Assembly (NCBI GenBank): GCA_047495785.1
Contig: JBLDXI010000007.1
Coordinates: 868,001 to 932,000 of the forward strand
Direction: 5' to 3'
DNA: 64,000 nt
Source of the DNA: Lepidodermella squamata
Lineage: Eukaryota > Gastrotricha
The translations under genes were made by a program, and so were the position numbers. Under the pieces are notes generated by a model. The model was not told the origin of the DNA. It worked only from the letters and a program-made list of their open reading frames with translations, and did not search any database. How positions within the stretch are numbered: position 1 is the stretch's first letter; the number at the start of each line of letters is the position of its first letter. Positions 1-10,439 of this stretch are shown here, piece by piece.

Positions 1-1407
1 AAAGTCCTTGGCTCAACAGAGACAGCCCATCAATAGCTCGAGCATTAGGATCGCCGCCATTTTTCAAATAAATTCTCACGACTTCGGTCGAATTGCGCCG
101 AAGCGCATAAGCGGCAGCATTTGGGGTGATAACTCCGCCATGATTGCATATGGACTCGAGAATTCTGTAGTTATTCCGCCAAACTGCATGAGCTACAGGG
201 CCGTGATTAAAGCTGAAATCGCCATGAGATTCAAGGTTGAAATCGTAAAATGGCTCCAAGCCATAAGCAACAACAATTTCAGGGTCTTGCTGAAGGATTT
301 CATTAACACCATTCTCGAATCCGCGAGAAATATTTTTACACAAATTAAATCTCTGCAAAATGAAAAACGTAAAAAAATATGAAAAATGGGTTCATTACAT
401 ACCATTGAGTTAATTCGAAACAGACTTGGGAGAACAAATCGCAGAGAGAGTCCTATTAAATCGTGGCTCCAGGCTATGAATCGAACGCCAGTTGGATAGT
501 CAGTAACGCCTCGGAACAAATTTAGAGCGTAACGCTGAGCTGTATCGCTTAATGGAAACTACGTTTCACGAAAAATTGAAATTTCCTCGAAATTTAGAAA
601 AAATGACAATTACCGTGATTTTTTGAAGTTCGCGCAAATCTTTATCAAGTAAATAAATTGACCGATCGCTACCCATGACCATCAAAACTTTGATTTGCAT
701 AGGAATTCGCAGGTCATCAATAGCCTTAAATATTCTGTTCTTGAAAAATATTTCTGAAATAAAAATGCAAACCTGATATAGACCAGATGGGATTTTGTAG
801 AGCCACCAGCAATTGAAGTGTTCTTTATTGCTGACAAATAGCTGGTTGATATCAGCATCATCTCGCGTTGTATGTGGAAATGTTTCAACGGTGACGCGCA
901 AAAATTCAGCCAAGCTCGGGTCACTAGACCCATCGGTGTCTTCGGCGGTGTCACGGTAATTCTGTGACGCGAAAACTACGGTTGCTTGCTTTTTCGAGGC
1001 TTTGTCCAAGAAATTGGGCCGAAAAACTGCCCCGAATTGCAACTTGGATCTCAACTGATGAAGAGCAGTTGCTGATGACAGAAATGTCCTAGCCCTAGCC
1101 GAATCAAATTCTCTAAAAACCAGGTCTTGAAAAAAGTAATCGCTGGCTAGATAGGCGCTCCATCTAAAATCGAAAATTCATTTCGAATAATTTTGAAAAT
1201 TTGTGCAGAAAATACTTACGCTTTACAGACCAACGAACAGTTGAGGTACAAATCAGAATTTCGGACCAGCAAAAATATGTGCTTTCTCAATTCCGGAGGT
1301 AGAGCGAATAAAATATCGAACGATTCCGAATGATCAAAATTTGACGACTTTGAAGGCGGAGAATCAGGGTGACAAGCATTCGAGATGCTACGCTTTCTAT
1401 TTTCCAT
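1..1407 (-). CDS. F1: F-box/ankyrin protein (C-type), 3' end outside window
   Basis: Exons read about 1407-1220, 1164-773, 724-615, 549-403 and 356-1, each bounded by GT/AG. Exon 1 carries the F-box core (FDILFALPPELRKHIFLLV), completed by the AWSAYLASDYFF block at the start of exon 2. Exon 3 has SIYLLDKDLRELQKI, exon 4 YPTGVRFIAWS then LRFVLPSLFRINSM. The last exon opens with RFNLCKNI and runs into ankyrin repeats (GGVITPNAAAYALRR, KNGGDPNARA) that the window edge cuts. I start at the Met of MENRKRS because paralogues begin with a similar basic stretch; an in-frame Met at 1461 would add 18 residues. No internal stop is visible. The ankyrin part resembles F4 and F5. SCF substrate-receptor function is inferred from domain family only. 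Confidence 0.78.
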
Positions 1408-1575
1408 CAATTTCAGTTCAGTGGTAAAAATCAGTTCGTCATTTAAAATCAATCTAGGCATAGGTAGAGAGTGAGCGCTTTATTCAAATTATAACATCGA
1501 AATGAGCATATTATGATAAAAATTCTTCGATTGCACAAGAAAGCTCAACAATTGATTTGAAAAAGTAAAAAATGA
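1408..1575 (-). promoter_or_regulatory. Very short intergenic spacer with candidate polyA signal of F2
   Basis: The stop of F2 lies at 1576 and the likely start of F1 at 1407 (or 1461). An AATAAA on the minus strand at 1484-1479 is about 90 nt past the F2 stop and is the best visible candidate for its polyadenylation signal. Little room remains for an independent F1 promoter. The polyA assignment rests on the hexamer alone. Confidence 0.35.
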
Positions 1576-4500
1576 TTACTGGTTAGTATGAGATTGCAAA
1601 AGCTTCCGAATTTCATCCTCAGGATCCCACTTAATCGCGTAGTCCAACGCGGTGCAACCATCCGAATCCTTGACATTCACATCAGCTTTGCGTTTCAACA
1701 AAACCTTGATCGCTTCTGCATTACGTCGCCTCGTGGCGATGATCAGCGCAGTTGATGTAGCTCCTTTGCCAAGACTACACACCGTATTCGGATCGAGACC
1801 AGCTTCAAAAATGGCAGCGTATCGGGAAACAGGAGCAAAATTAAGCATGTTTTTTCCTTTCTTGTTGACGCGGCTCAAATCAGCCCCGTGGGACATTAGC
1901 GCCCGTAACGGGTCAATTATCGAATAATCCGCAGCTTTCATAGCCAAAGTATCGCCATTTACATCAGTCTCATTAACGTCAGCCCCAGCAGATATCAGAG
2001 CTGATATAGCGCCTATCCGAAACCCACAACCTCTTGGCCTCACTTGTTCGAACAAGGCGTATTTCAAGTAAGAAGTGCCTGGCTCGAACTCGCCCTTCAC
2101 ATCACCACCCAGAGATGCATACACCTTGACAACTTCACCCAAGCCGTGTTTAAGCGCGTAAGCTAGGTACGTCCGATCGAATGGAGCCCCGTGTTTCATT
2201 AATTTTTCGATAATCCTTCGGTTATTGACACGGACTGCGTGAAACATTGGCCCATCACCGTAGCAATGATTCGGCCCGTCCGAAGCAAATTCAAGCCTCG
2301 TTTCGGCCTCTGATCCACGCAGCAAATCAGGGTCTTGTTTAAAAACATTATTGATAGCATTGTTCGCTTTCAGGCAAATGGCTTGGTTAAGCTCCAATCG
2401 CTATATATAAGAATAAATTTAAATAGCTCCAGAATTCAGGCATCGCAACTTACTCTCTCATTAATCCTACAAAGACTGGGAAATACCAGTCGAATGTACA
2501 CTTCCCCGATATAGCTATTCCAGGCAAAATACCGAACGCCAGGCGGGTAGTCCCAGAGGCTTATTAGGTCACCGCTTGTCTTGCTGGAAAAACTCGCGGT
2601 TCGCGCGAACTTGATATAGAAAAATTAATTATACAAAACATAATAAGGGGGTTATAATTTCTGAAATCGATCAGTGAATCGTCATCGACCCCACCAAAAT
2701 TGTTGACCCCTGTTTTTATGGCAGATTCAGATGAATTAGGCTACCCCTTCCAAACCGTTTTGTTTGAACGCTGAAATTTCGATCTCACCTGGGCAAAAAG
2801 TAACTTGACGCAAATTGTTGAGCTCTTAATGGAGCATTTCGTTTTTCAAAAATTCCGAGCTTCCAGTTGATCTATTCTCTTCCCTAAACAAATTGACATG
2901 TTGCCCATGATATGGCGAATCTTTTGACACCAAGCTCGTCTACATCGGGCACAGGTGAGATTTTTCGGCCTAAAAAGGGACATTCACTCACCTGGCTCGC
3001 ACACCTGGGTCAAGGTTTCAAAAATCGGTTTCAATTTTCAGTTTCGTAACCTTCGAACTCTTAGCGGGCCAATAAATGTTTTCGAAACAGCTACTAAATC
3101 AAATATGGAGAACAGCACCAGGATATTCCCCGCTCAGCAGCTGCTAACAAAAATTCTGCAAACATGAATGACGGTTCGTTATTAGAAATTTTTTTCGTAC
3201 GGAAATTTATGTTAGCTTTTAGCCACTTCGACTTCTTTGCCGCCGCCAACGCTTCGTGTTGAACGTAATTCAGTTGTCCGCAGTAACGCAGGTTCGATCG
3301 AACTACCGGGAAATCGAGATATCCCATGTCGTGAATCTCCATCGGTCAGTAACGTCGAAAACTCGCCTGCAGAAAAGCAATGCCGCCAGCTCAATAACTT
3401 TCAGCAGTGGCCATTGATGGTGGTTGGCTTGTTTTTGAACAATCTCGTATATATTCAAGTCTAGGATTTTTTAGATTCTTCAACGCCCCCGGTCATTGCT
3501 TCTGAAAGTAATGAGCATGCCGATAGCGTTGAACGCAGGGCAGTTGGTGCTGATCGTGATCGACTTCCAAGTTCCATGAAAATCTACCTCCATCTACTCC
3601 GGCGTCAATCGCGGTTTCTGATCGCGAAACTGGTCCCGATGGCAATGTGGTTTCTGGTCGTGATGCTGCACCCGATCGAAGCGTGGTTGTTTCCAGTCGC
3701 GAAACTGCTCCCGATCGAAGTGTGGTTCCTGGTCGTGAAATTGGACCCGATCGAAGCGTGGTTGTTTCGAGTCATGAAACTGGTGCCGTTGGAAGTGTGG
3801 TTTCTCATCGCGAAACTGATCTCGATCGTAGCTTGGTTTCTAGTCGTGGAATCGGACACTATCGAAGTGTGGCTACTAGTCGCGAGGCTCATCCGGAGCG
3901 AAGCGTGGATTCTCGTCAGAGCCCAGTTGTGCACGGCCGCGTGAAGGCAGAAATCGTGGTTGATGATGATGAAGATTGTTTCATAGTCGAATCGAACGTT
4001 AAAGCTGAGCCCTTCTCTACTAGTGTTGGGCGCATTGTAACGGCTTTGAGATCCAGTGGGAGTAAAAACGTTACCATAAATCTGAATTTTCATAATTGTA
4101 CATTCCATTAGAATCGATTTATATGCCAAATGTATAACTACTTGAAGTTTTGTTTTTATTTTTGATGTTTCATGTGCAATGAAAAAAATGTGATATTTGG
4201 GTTGTGATATATTTATTATTCGCTACATATTCTGAGGCTATTTATCGTTTGCACTGTTGATTGCTTGATAAAATGAACAAAAAAATGAAAAAAATGGAAA
4301 AACCAAAAATCGCAAACATCAACTTAAAACTTTAATGTAAATACAAAATGTACAAGTTCAATTTTGTTTTGTCGTTTAGAATGATTATACGATATTTCCA
4401 CTTCTCGTGACGACGAACGAAAGCGTGTTGATCCCAACAACCGCGTCACTTTTAGCTACTTCTACCAATTGTGACGGTGGTTCTCTGTAAGATTTTTTTG

Positions 4501-5756
4501 AACCATAAAAAACAGTGAAATTTCATAATTGATCGCAATAGCTATGAGAAAACGGTGTTATTTCATAGTTAAATTTTGTTCTATTCTTTGTTTTGTCAAC
4601 TATGAAATACCACAGATAATTCATAGTTTCATGTTCATGGCTGGTTAGAAATGTTATCAACCATGAAATATCACTGATAATACGCGTTTGATGAGTAAAA
4701 ACTAGCGTCATATCAACCATGAATTACCGCATTTTTGCTTCATTCTGGAAATTTTCTTAAATATTAATAAATTTTCTCAAGTATGAAAGAACACATGGCG
4801 TTTACCGTTTGAAAATTGACTTAGGTGCGCGAGCCAGGAGCCAGGTGAGTGAATGTCCCGCTTCAAGGCCGAAAAATCTCAACAATTTTGGTGAGATCGA
4901 TGACGGTCGATTTCTATCGCCCAAGGATCATTTCTTAACTCAAACCTGCAATGTTTGTATGATCATAAGATCCGAATTTAGCAGATGAAGCGTTCTATCC
5001 TCGTGCATCGGCCAAGTTGCAAACACTTGTATCGGAATGCGCAGTTTTTCAATAGCCTGGCATAACAAAATATTGAGGGCAAAATAAGCGGTTAAATCAA
5101 CATACTGTTTTACATAAAGCCGGAATTTTAACAAGCCTGCATTCGTGTCCCGGATGATCTGTGCTCGATATACAGCAATCTGGGTCGGCATCGTGGATTT
5201 CATCGACGTAGTTTTGAAAATCAGTTTTTACTGCACTCAAAAATTCAGGCAAATCAAGCTGCGCCAAACGAAATCGTCCGCAATAACCAGGTCGTATTTC
5301 ATGGCCATATTCATCGGGAACAAAAATACTGATAACGTTTTTCCCCGTGGGAAATCTTTCGGGGAAAATTGTTCGAAATACGAGCCGCGTTTTCATGACG
5401 GATCTGAGCTGCTCTACAGCTCCACTTATCCTCAGGAAAGATGAGCTCCTATCAGCTGGGAATTCGCGAAGAATCAAGCCTTCCCATAACGAATCGCTCT
5501 CGAAAAACGCATTCCACCTTATAAAAAAAGTAAAATATAACACTACATGGGAAGTTGTTATTTTAACCGACATTTTGCAAACCAGTGAGCAACGGAGAAA
5601 CAAGTCGCGATTTCTCAAATAAAGAAATATTTGCCTCCGGATTTCTGGCGGCAAAGCAAAAAGTAAATCGAACGGCTCAGGGCCTTCGGAATTCGGAAAT
5701 TTCGCGCTGGGTGCGCCGGCAGCGGGGTCAAAATTCTTCCTCTTTCGAGGAGGCAT
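1576..5756 (-). CDS. F2: F-box/ankyrin protein (A-type) with a 2.3-kb intron 3
   Basis: Exons are about 5756-5573, 5523-5106, 5063-4950, 2609-2456 and 2400-1576. Exon 1 begins MPPRKRKNFDP and has FDLLFALPPEIRRQIFLYL. Intron 1 splits the F-box just before its Trp (CKM then WNAFFESDSLWEG). Exon 3 has IPIQVFATWP and RTLHLLNSDL. Exon 4 begins FARTASFS, then TSGDLISLWDYPPGVRY. The ankyrin exon starts RLELNQAICLK, with GPMFHAVRVNN, ISAGADVNETDVNG, LMSHGADLSRVNKKG and LKRKADVNVKDSDG. Exons 3 and 4 are separated by a foreign element (2665-4920). I join them because F6 has the same exon 3 and exon 4 types and all frames are open. Closest relative here is F6. Splicing across the long intron is untested. 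Confidence 0.75.
3577..4111 (+). CDS. Repetitive ORF inside the F2 intron element, unrecognised
   Basis: In this frame the protein is a run of about eight degenerate repeats of 12-13 residues with the pattern S.RE..PDRSVV (for example APDRSVVVSSRE, IGPDRSVVVSS). A different C-terminal part follows, with the acidic stretch VVDDDEDCFIVES flanked by two VKAE tetrapeptides, ending NVTINLNFHNCTFH. VKAE fits the psi-K-x-E SUMO acceptor pattern, and the hydrophobic run beside acidic residues resembles a SUMO-interacting motif; both are pattern matches only. The true start is unclear: upstream sequence at 3237-3575 is open in other frames, and a tttttag|ATTC acceptor near 3473 suggests more exons. 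It is on the strand opposite the host gene. No family recognised. Confidence 0.4.
4596..4730. repeat. Three degenerate direct repeats inside the F2 intron element
   Basis: TCAACTATGAAATACCACAG at 4596, TCAACCATGAAATATCACTG at 4657 and TCAACCATGAATTACCGC at 4713 are clear copies of one unit spaced about 56-61 bp, with weaker half copies (TTTCATAGTTAA) just upstream. They lie about 200 bp inside the right end of the element. Subterminal repeats of this sort often bind transposases, but nothing here proves that. Confidence 0.5.
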
Positions 5757-6022
5757 TAAAATCTTTAAAAATCCTGGAATTAAAATGTTTTAATTTTCAA
5801 TATGTAATGCGATTGAGTTTTAATAAACGTTTTCGGCCATAGAAGTTACAGGTCCGATCTCAGATTCAGACAAAACCATGAACAAAAATGTAATTTTTCA
5901 AACAAAAAACAAACAAAAATCAAAATAATCAAAATCCAATCAGAATATGCTGGTGAATCTGGCACTGGAAAATTTAAAAAAATTAAGCAGTTCAACACAT
6001 TGGTAGTTGGTAGCCGGGTCAC

Positions 6023-7914
6023 TCAGTCGGAGTTCTTTAGCAATTTGAGAATAGCCCCCGTCGCGTCGTTTTTCACATGATCAAACGCATTCAGCCCATT
6101 CGAATCTTTGATAGTAGGATCCGCTTTGAATTTCATGAAAAGCTTGATCATATCAGTTTGGCGCTTTTTCACGGCAGCGATCAGTCCAGTAGCAGTCGAG
6201 CCGTCCGTATCAACAAAACAGCTGTTCGGATCGATCCCAGCGTCGAGCAGGCGCTTCACATGGCTCGAATTAGCGTGCGTAAGAACGCTCTCCCCCTTCT
6301 TGTTGGTCAATTTGAAATCAGGGCCATGAGGCAATAAAGCTTTGAATGAATCGTAGTCGCGTTTAACAGCCTCCATCAACAACGTATTACCCTCTTCGTC
6401 TGTTTCATTGATATTCGCCCCGGCTGCGACGAGAGCATTAATGACAGACTTTCCGCAAGGCAAACCGAGCGGCCTGCCAAACAGAGCGTGTCTCAACAAG
6501 GAAATGCCACTCGGTGTTTTCCTGTTCGCATCACCACCGCGAGAATTGTAGAATGTGATAACATCACCCAAGCCATTTTCCAACGCGTATAGGACGTGGC
6601 TGATATCGAAAGGAGCTCCGTGCTCAACTAATGTCTCTAGTATTGCCTTGTTATCTCTACGTAAAGCATGAATCATAGGACCATATGGGCACGTGTAGCT
6701 GTCAGGAGTGTGACAGTCAAATAACTCGAGATTTTCCGTTGATTCCGCATCAGTGCCCAACAGAAGTTCTGGATCTGATTTGAAAATGTTTTCAATACCT
6801 TCACGAGATTTTTCGCAGATACGTTTGCACAACTTAACTCTCTTTGGTAGAAAACAATTTTAATAATAGCGCTAAGAGAAACTAAGATGATACAAACCAA
6901 TTGATTGATTTTAGCCAAAGAGGGCAGGACGAATCGTATTGAAATTGGTCCAAGCAAAGTACAATTGGAGGACATGAAGCGAATCCCGCGCGGATAGTCA
7001 GTGATTGTTTTCACTGGGATCTGAAGCCGTGGCATTGAATTGAACGAATTCAACAGAAACTAGCGCATCTTACCTTGATCGTATGAATCACCTGCAAAGT
7101 TGCGTCAAGAAGAAGGATAGTGCGATCTTCATCGCAGGCCCAGATAGAATCAAACATGCTGCAACAAGTTATTTCGAAGGGCATTCGGAGATAGTCAAAT
7201 GCCTGTGTATCGGGGAAAAGCCTTGAAAAGCTATCATCGCTTAAATTGAACACTCACTTCATAGCATCCAACAGGTAGCTTTAAAAGCCAGAACTTTTCA
7301 AAATGACCTCGGTAAATTACAACGGGCGAAAAATCTGCGTCAGAAACCGTAATTTCAGGGACAGCGGCGTGAACTGCTTCGAAAAACTGTTTCATTTCAA
7401 TTTCTTCAAAAGTTTCTCGCTGGGCGGAATGGGATCGAATGACTTTCCCTGTTTCAGCTAAGATGTTGCTAGGCTCCGTGATTGAGAGTCGAATCAGGTC
7501 TTCATCACGACGATTGACGCCAACATTACGGCGGAAAATGGCATAAGACTTCAGAGATTCTTTCAAGCTAGAAATCGCGTTTACTGACGAGCAAAAAAAC
7601 GCGCGAGCCCGGTCCGTAGGAAATTCGCGAAGAATCAATCCTTCCCAGAAAAAGTCACTGTCCAGAAAATTCTTCCATCTGTAAAACGGAAATTTTTTGG
7701 ATAATTCAAATGAATTTGCTCGATTGACCTACTCTTTGCAAACCAGAGAACAACGGAGAAAAATGTCACGATTTCTAAGGTGGAGAAATATCGTTTTTCT
7801 CAGATTCAGTGGAAGTTTGAACAACAAATCAAATGGATTAGGTTCTATCAAAGGCAGCTTCGAGAGAGGTCCATTTGAATCAGAATACGCATTCACTCGT
7901 TTTCGTGACGCCAT
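6023..7914 (-). CDS. F3: F-box/ankyrin protein (B-type)
   Basis: Exons about 7914-7733, 7678-7259, 7203-7074, 7022-6905 and 6842-6023 give an uninterrupted protein of roughly 555 residues. Exon 1: MASRKRVNAYS, then FDLLFKLPLNLRKTIFLHL. Exon 2: WKNFLDSDFFWEGLILREFP, later FWLLKLPVGCYEV. Exon 3: FDYLRMPFEI and RTILLLDATLQVIHTIK. Exon 4: ITDYPRGIRFMSSN and RFVLPSLAKINQL. The ankyrin exon opens KLCKRICEKSREGIE and shows GPMIHALRRDN, VEHGAPFDISH, VAAGANINETDEEG, LPHGPDFKLTNKKG and LDAGIDPNSC. Its segment AVKRDYDSFKALLPHGPD recurs almost exactly in F18 and marks recombination there. Only 61 bp separate its ATG from the upstream F4 stop. Confidence 0.85.
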
Positions 7915-7975
7915 GTTACAAAATTGAAGTATAATATATGGCTCACTCTATAAAAAACGCGATTTTTCAAGACAT

Positions 7976-10439
7976 TTAACTTTTTAAAAGTTTCCTGTAA
8001 TTCCTGAAATGTTCAAACAGCATATGAATGAATTTTTCTGAAGTCAATCGCAAGGCAGTTTCGCCTTCGTTATTTTTCACGTCCAAGTCGGCCCCCCTAG
8101 TCAGCAGAAAAACTAGAGGATTCATAGCAGAATTCATCACTGCTCGCATCAACAACGTGTTGCCGCGAGCATCGACTTCATTCAAATTCGCGCCAGCGCT
8201 CACCAGCAGATCCAAACACCTGTCACTGATGTAAGGATAAAAACCATGATTGAGCAAAGAACGTTCAGAGTAAGAGGAACGAGCATTCGGATCGCCACCA
8301 TTAGCCAGGTAAAGCTTCAAGATTTCATCACGGTCATGCTGCATAGCGACAGCAGCGCAGTTAGCAGTGATGACACCGCCGTATCGGCAAATTATTTCGA
8401 GAAATGAGGCTCTGTTCCAGAGTACTGCGCAAGATACGAGGCCATTACTGTAATCGACATACTCAGGGCGAGAATCTTTATCTGGATCGGCCACATCATC
8501 ATCGCCATGAGCTTTTATCAACAGCGGGTCTTGACTTAGATTCGATTCGAATTCTACCGGCGATCCTAGAACAATCATCTTCGCCAAATTTGCACGCTGT
8601 TGTAAAATTATAACATTTATTTAATTGCAATAGCCCTGACGTGAGGGCAACTGTGGACAGGAATTGAAGTGATAACGAATTTTTGAAAAATAATGTAAGG
8701 AGTGTCATTACGGATGCCGTTGGGACCGTTGAACGAATTTTAATAAAGATTTACTGTTTTAAATAGAGCAATGCGCCCTAAATTCGGACACTTTTTGGGT
8801 TTTTTCTACATTGCCACCCAGGTGAATTTTTGGAAAATAATTGGTAAAAGCAGGAATACAGAGAAGTTCTCGGGCTATCGAATGCCGGTTTCCACAAGTC
8901 CGGACGTTTTACCTTGATTTATGGCTAATTTAGTTGTAACCTGGACTCCTGGCCGGACTCCGAGTGCCCTAATTTCAGCCACCTTATCCAGTTAAGCTAA
9001 TACCTAAAGTTTGTTACCTATGAAACAGATTGAAACAGAGAATGCAAATTTCTTGAATTTCGTGCACAAGAACTGCTGCACACCACTTTGTGTCCATATT
9101 TTATTCGAAAATTAGGTCGCAGCGGCCGAATTTAGGAACTGGCCGAAATTAGGGATTTCTGCTCCAACTAAAATCGGACGATTGGGTTTAGCAGTGCATC
9201 CATGAATAAAATTGGCAAAATTAGGAATTAACAGGAATTTAAATAATTTTCACAAATTAAAAAAAAACAGTGGATGTCCTAAATTTTGTTTTTAAAATCT
9301 GCCCTAAATTGTCTTCAATCGCGTATAATGAGGAAAAACACAGAAAAATTCGCAAAATTGACTTTGAAACTTTGAAAAAACATGGTTCAATTCAATGTTG
9401 GCCCGCGTTACAGAAATTCAATCAAATAAATCAATACCATTTCGTTGATTCGGAGCAAGCTTGGAAAAACGAGACGTAACGACATGCCGCATAAACTGCT
9501 GCTCCACATAATGTATGTCGCACCGCGTGGAATACGCGCCTTGCCTTCAAAATGCACGAACTGTACCCGCTCATGAGTTACCTGATTGCCGAAATATCAA
9601 AATCTGAGATGGGAGAAATTTTTAAAACAAACTTCATTCCTTTCAACAACTCGCAGCTCTCTATCCAAAAAATAGTACGCGCGATCTTGCCCAAGTGCAA
9701 GGCAGACTTTGACTTGTAGTGGTAGACAAAGTTTGTCAGTAATCTGAAATGGAGTGAAGTTGAATCAATTCAAGGTGATTCAATCAACTTTTAATAAATT
9801 ATCCGGAAATCTGATCAACCACCAGCGGGTTTTGCATCTCTTCCAGGTGACAAAATACTGTTCCACGTTCGCATTCACTTCGACATTTTTCGGAAAGTTG
9901 TTGCCAAGAAATTCAATGAAGTCCGCAAATGTCGGATTTTCTATCGCCATTTTGCAGCGGAACACCATATCATTATCGCCCACATGAATGTCTGTTCCAA
10001 GTACACGGGAAGCAGTTTCTCGATCAATATTGAATTTTCCAATCGCTCTTTCCAAATAGCTTTCTCGAAACAAATTGCGAGACTTCATCAGCGACTTCAG
10101 TTGAGCAACTGAATTTTTATCTTCCAGGAAATTTCTCGCATGTTTAGGGCCAAATTCTTGCGCGATGAGATTTTCCCAAAAGTAGTCACTGTCGAGAAAT
10201 GCGCACCACCTTAGGCAATAAAAACTAATTCCAATAGCTCAGCGGTAAATTAATCTAACATACTTCGAGCAGACTAGGGAACAGCGTAAGAACAGATCCG
10301 AATTCCTTAAAGATAAGAAAATCGTTGTTCGCAGTTCGATTGGAACAGCTGTGATCAAGTCGAAAGGTTCCGAGCTGCCAATTTTTACATGATTTGATCT
10401 GGGGCTAACCAGAAGATTAGTGCGACGATGCATTGGCAT
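7976..10439 (-). CDS. F4: F-box/ankyrin protein (C-type) with insertion in intron 4
   Basis: Exons about 10439-10263, 10210-9788, 9743-9633, 9581-9438 and 8604-7976, all open. The F-box exon has FDLITAVPIELRTTIFLSLR; exon 2 WCAFLDSDYFWENL and TRWWLIRFPDNLLKV. Exon 3 has LCLPLQVKVCLALGQDRAYY; exon 4 IPRGATYIMWSSS and LRLVFPSLLRINEM. The ankyrin exon is short (about 209 residues), with ICRYGGVITANCAAVAM, LANGGDPNARSSYS, VSAGANLNEVDARG and LTRGADLDVKNNEG, and it lacks the final repeats seen in B-type members. Intron 4 (9437-8605) is enlarged by a repeat-like insertion. F5 is its closest paralogue. Confidence 0.82.
8770..9320. mobile_element. Insertion in F4 intron 4 with repeated CCTAAATTCGG motifs
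   Basis: This part of intron 4 holds several copies of a CCTAAATTCGG-like motif in both orientations: CCCTAAATTCGGACAC (8774), CCCTAATTTCAGCC (8970), inverted GGCCGAATTTAGG and GGCCGAAATTAGGG (9126-9160), GTCCTAAATTTTG (9276) and GCCCTAAATTGTC (9301). The homologous introns of other members are about 50 bp, so the stretch is extra DNA. No long ORF and no clean terminal repeats. Probably a small non-autonomous element. Confidence 0.45.

Larger units (their letters stand above)
2665..4920. mobile_element. TIR-type insertion in intron 3 of F2
   Basis: The two ends are inverted copies. At the left, CCACCAAAATTGTTGA (about 2691) and GATTTTTCGGCCT with GGGACATTCACTCACCTGGC (2958-2995); the reverse complement of 4840-4915 carries the same blocks in the same order. 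About 250 bp inside the left arm is not matched on the right and looks like a secondary insertion or deletion difference. No clear target duplication was found, so the outer limits are approximate. It contains a plus-strand repetitive ORF (3577-4111) and a short tandem repeat near the right end. No transposase is recognisable, so it is probably non-autonomous or decayed. Superfamily unknown. Confidence 0.6.

Noticed and set aside
8-382. Plus-strand ORF at the left edge
   Set aside because: Antisense to the well supported ankyrin exon of F1.
1652-1927. Plus-strand ORFs opposite the ankyrin exons (for example here and at 22087-22494, 53754-54119)
   Set aside because: They mirror conserved minus-strand ankyrin codons and recur at the same positions opposite each paralogue; no start or splice logic. 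Shadows.
3605-4129. Minus-strand 174-codon ORF opposite the DRSVV-repeat frame
   Set aside because: It is repetitive because the opposite strand is. The plus frame has the more protein-like acidic tail, so I kept only that one, at low confidence.
4940-5756. Treating the 5' exons at 4950-5756 and the 3' exons at 1576-2609 as two separate broken genes
   Set aside because: The left piece lacks exons 1-3 and the right piece lacks exons 4-5; subtype matches F6 on both sides, and an inverted-ended element fills the gap, so one gene with an intronic insertion is simpler.
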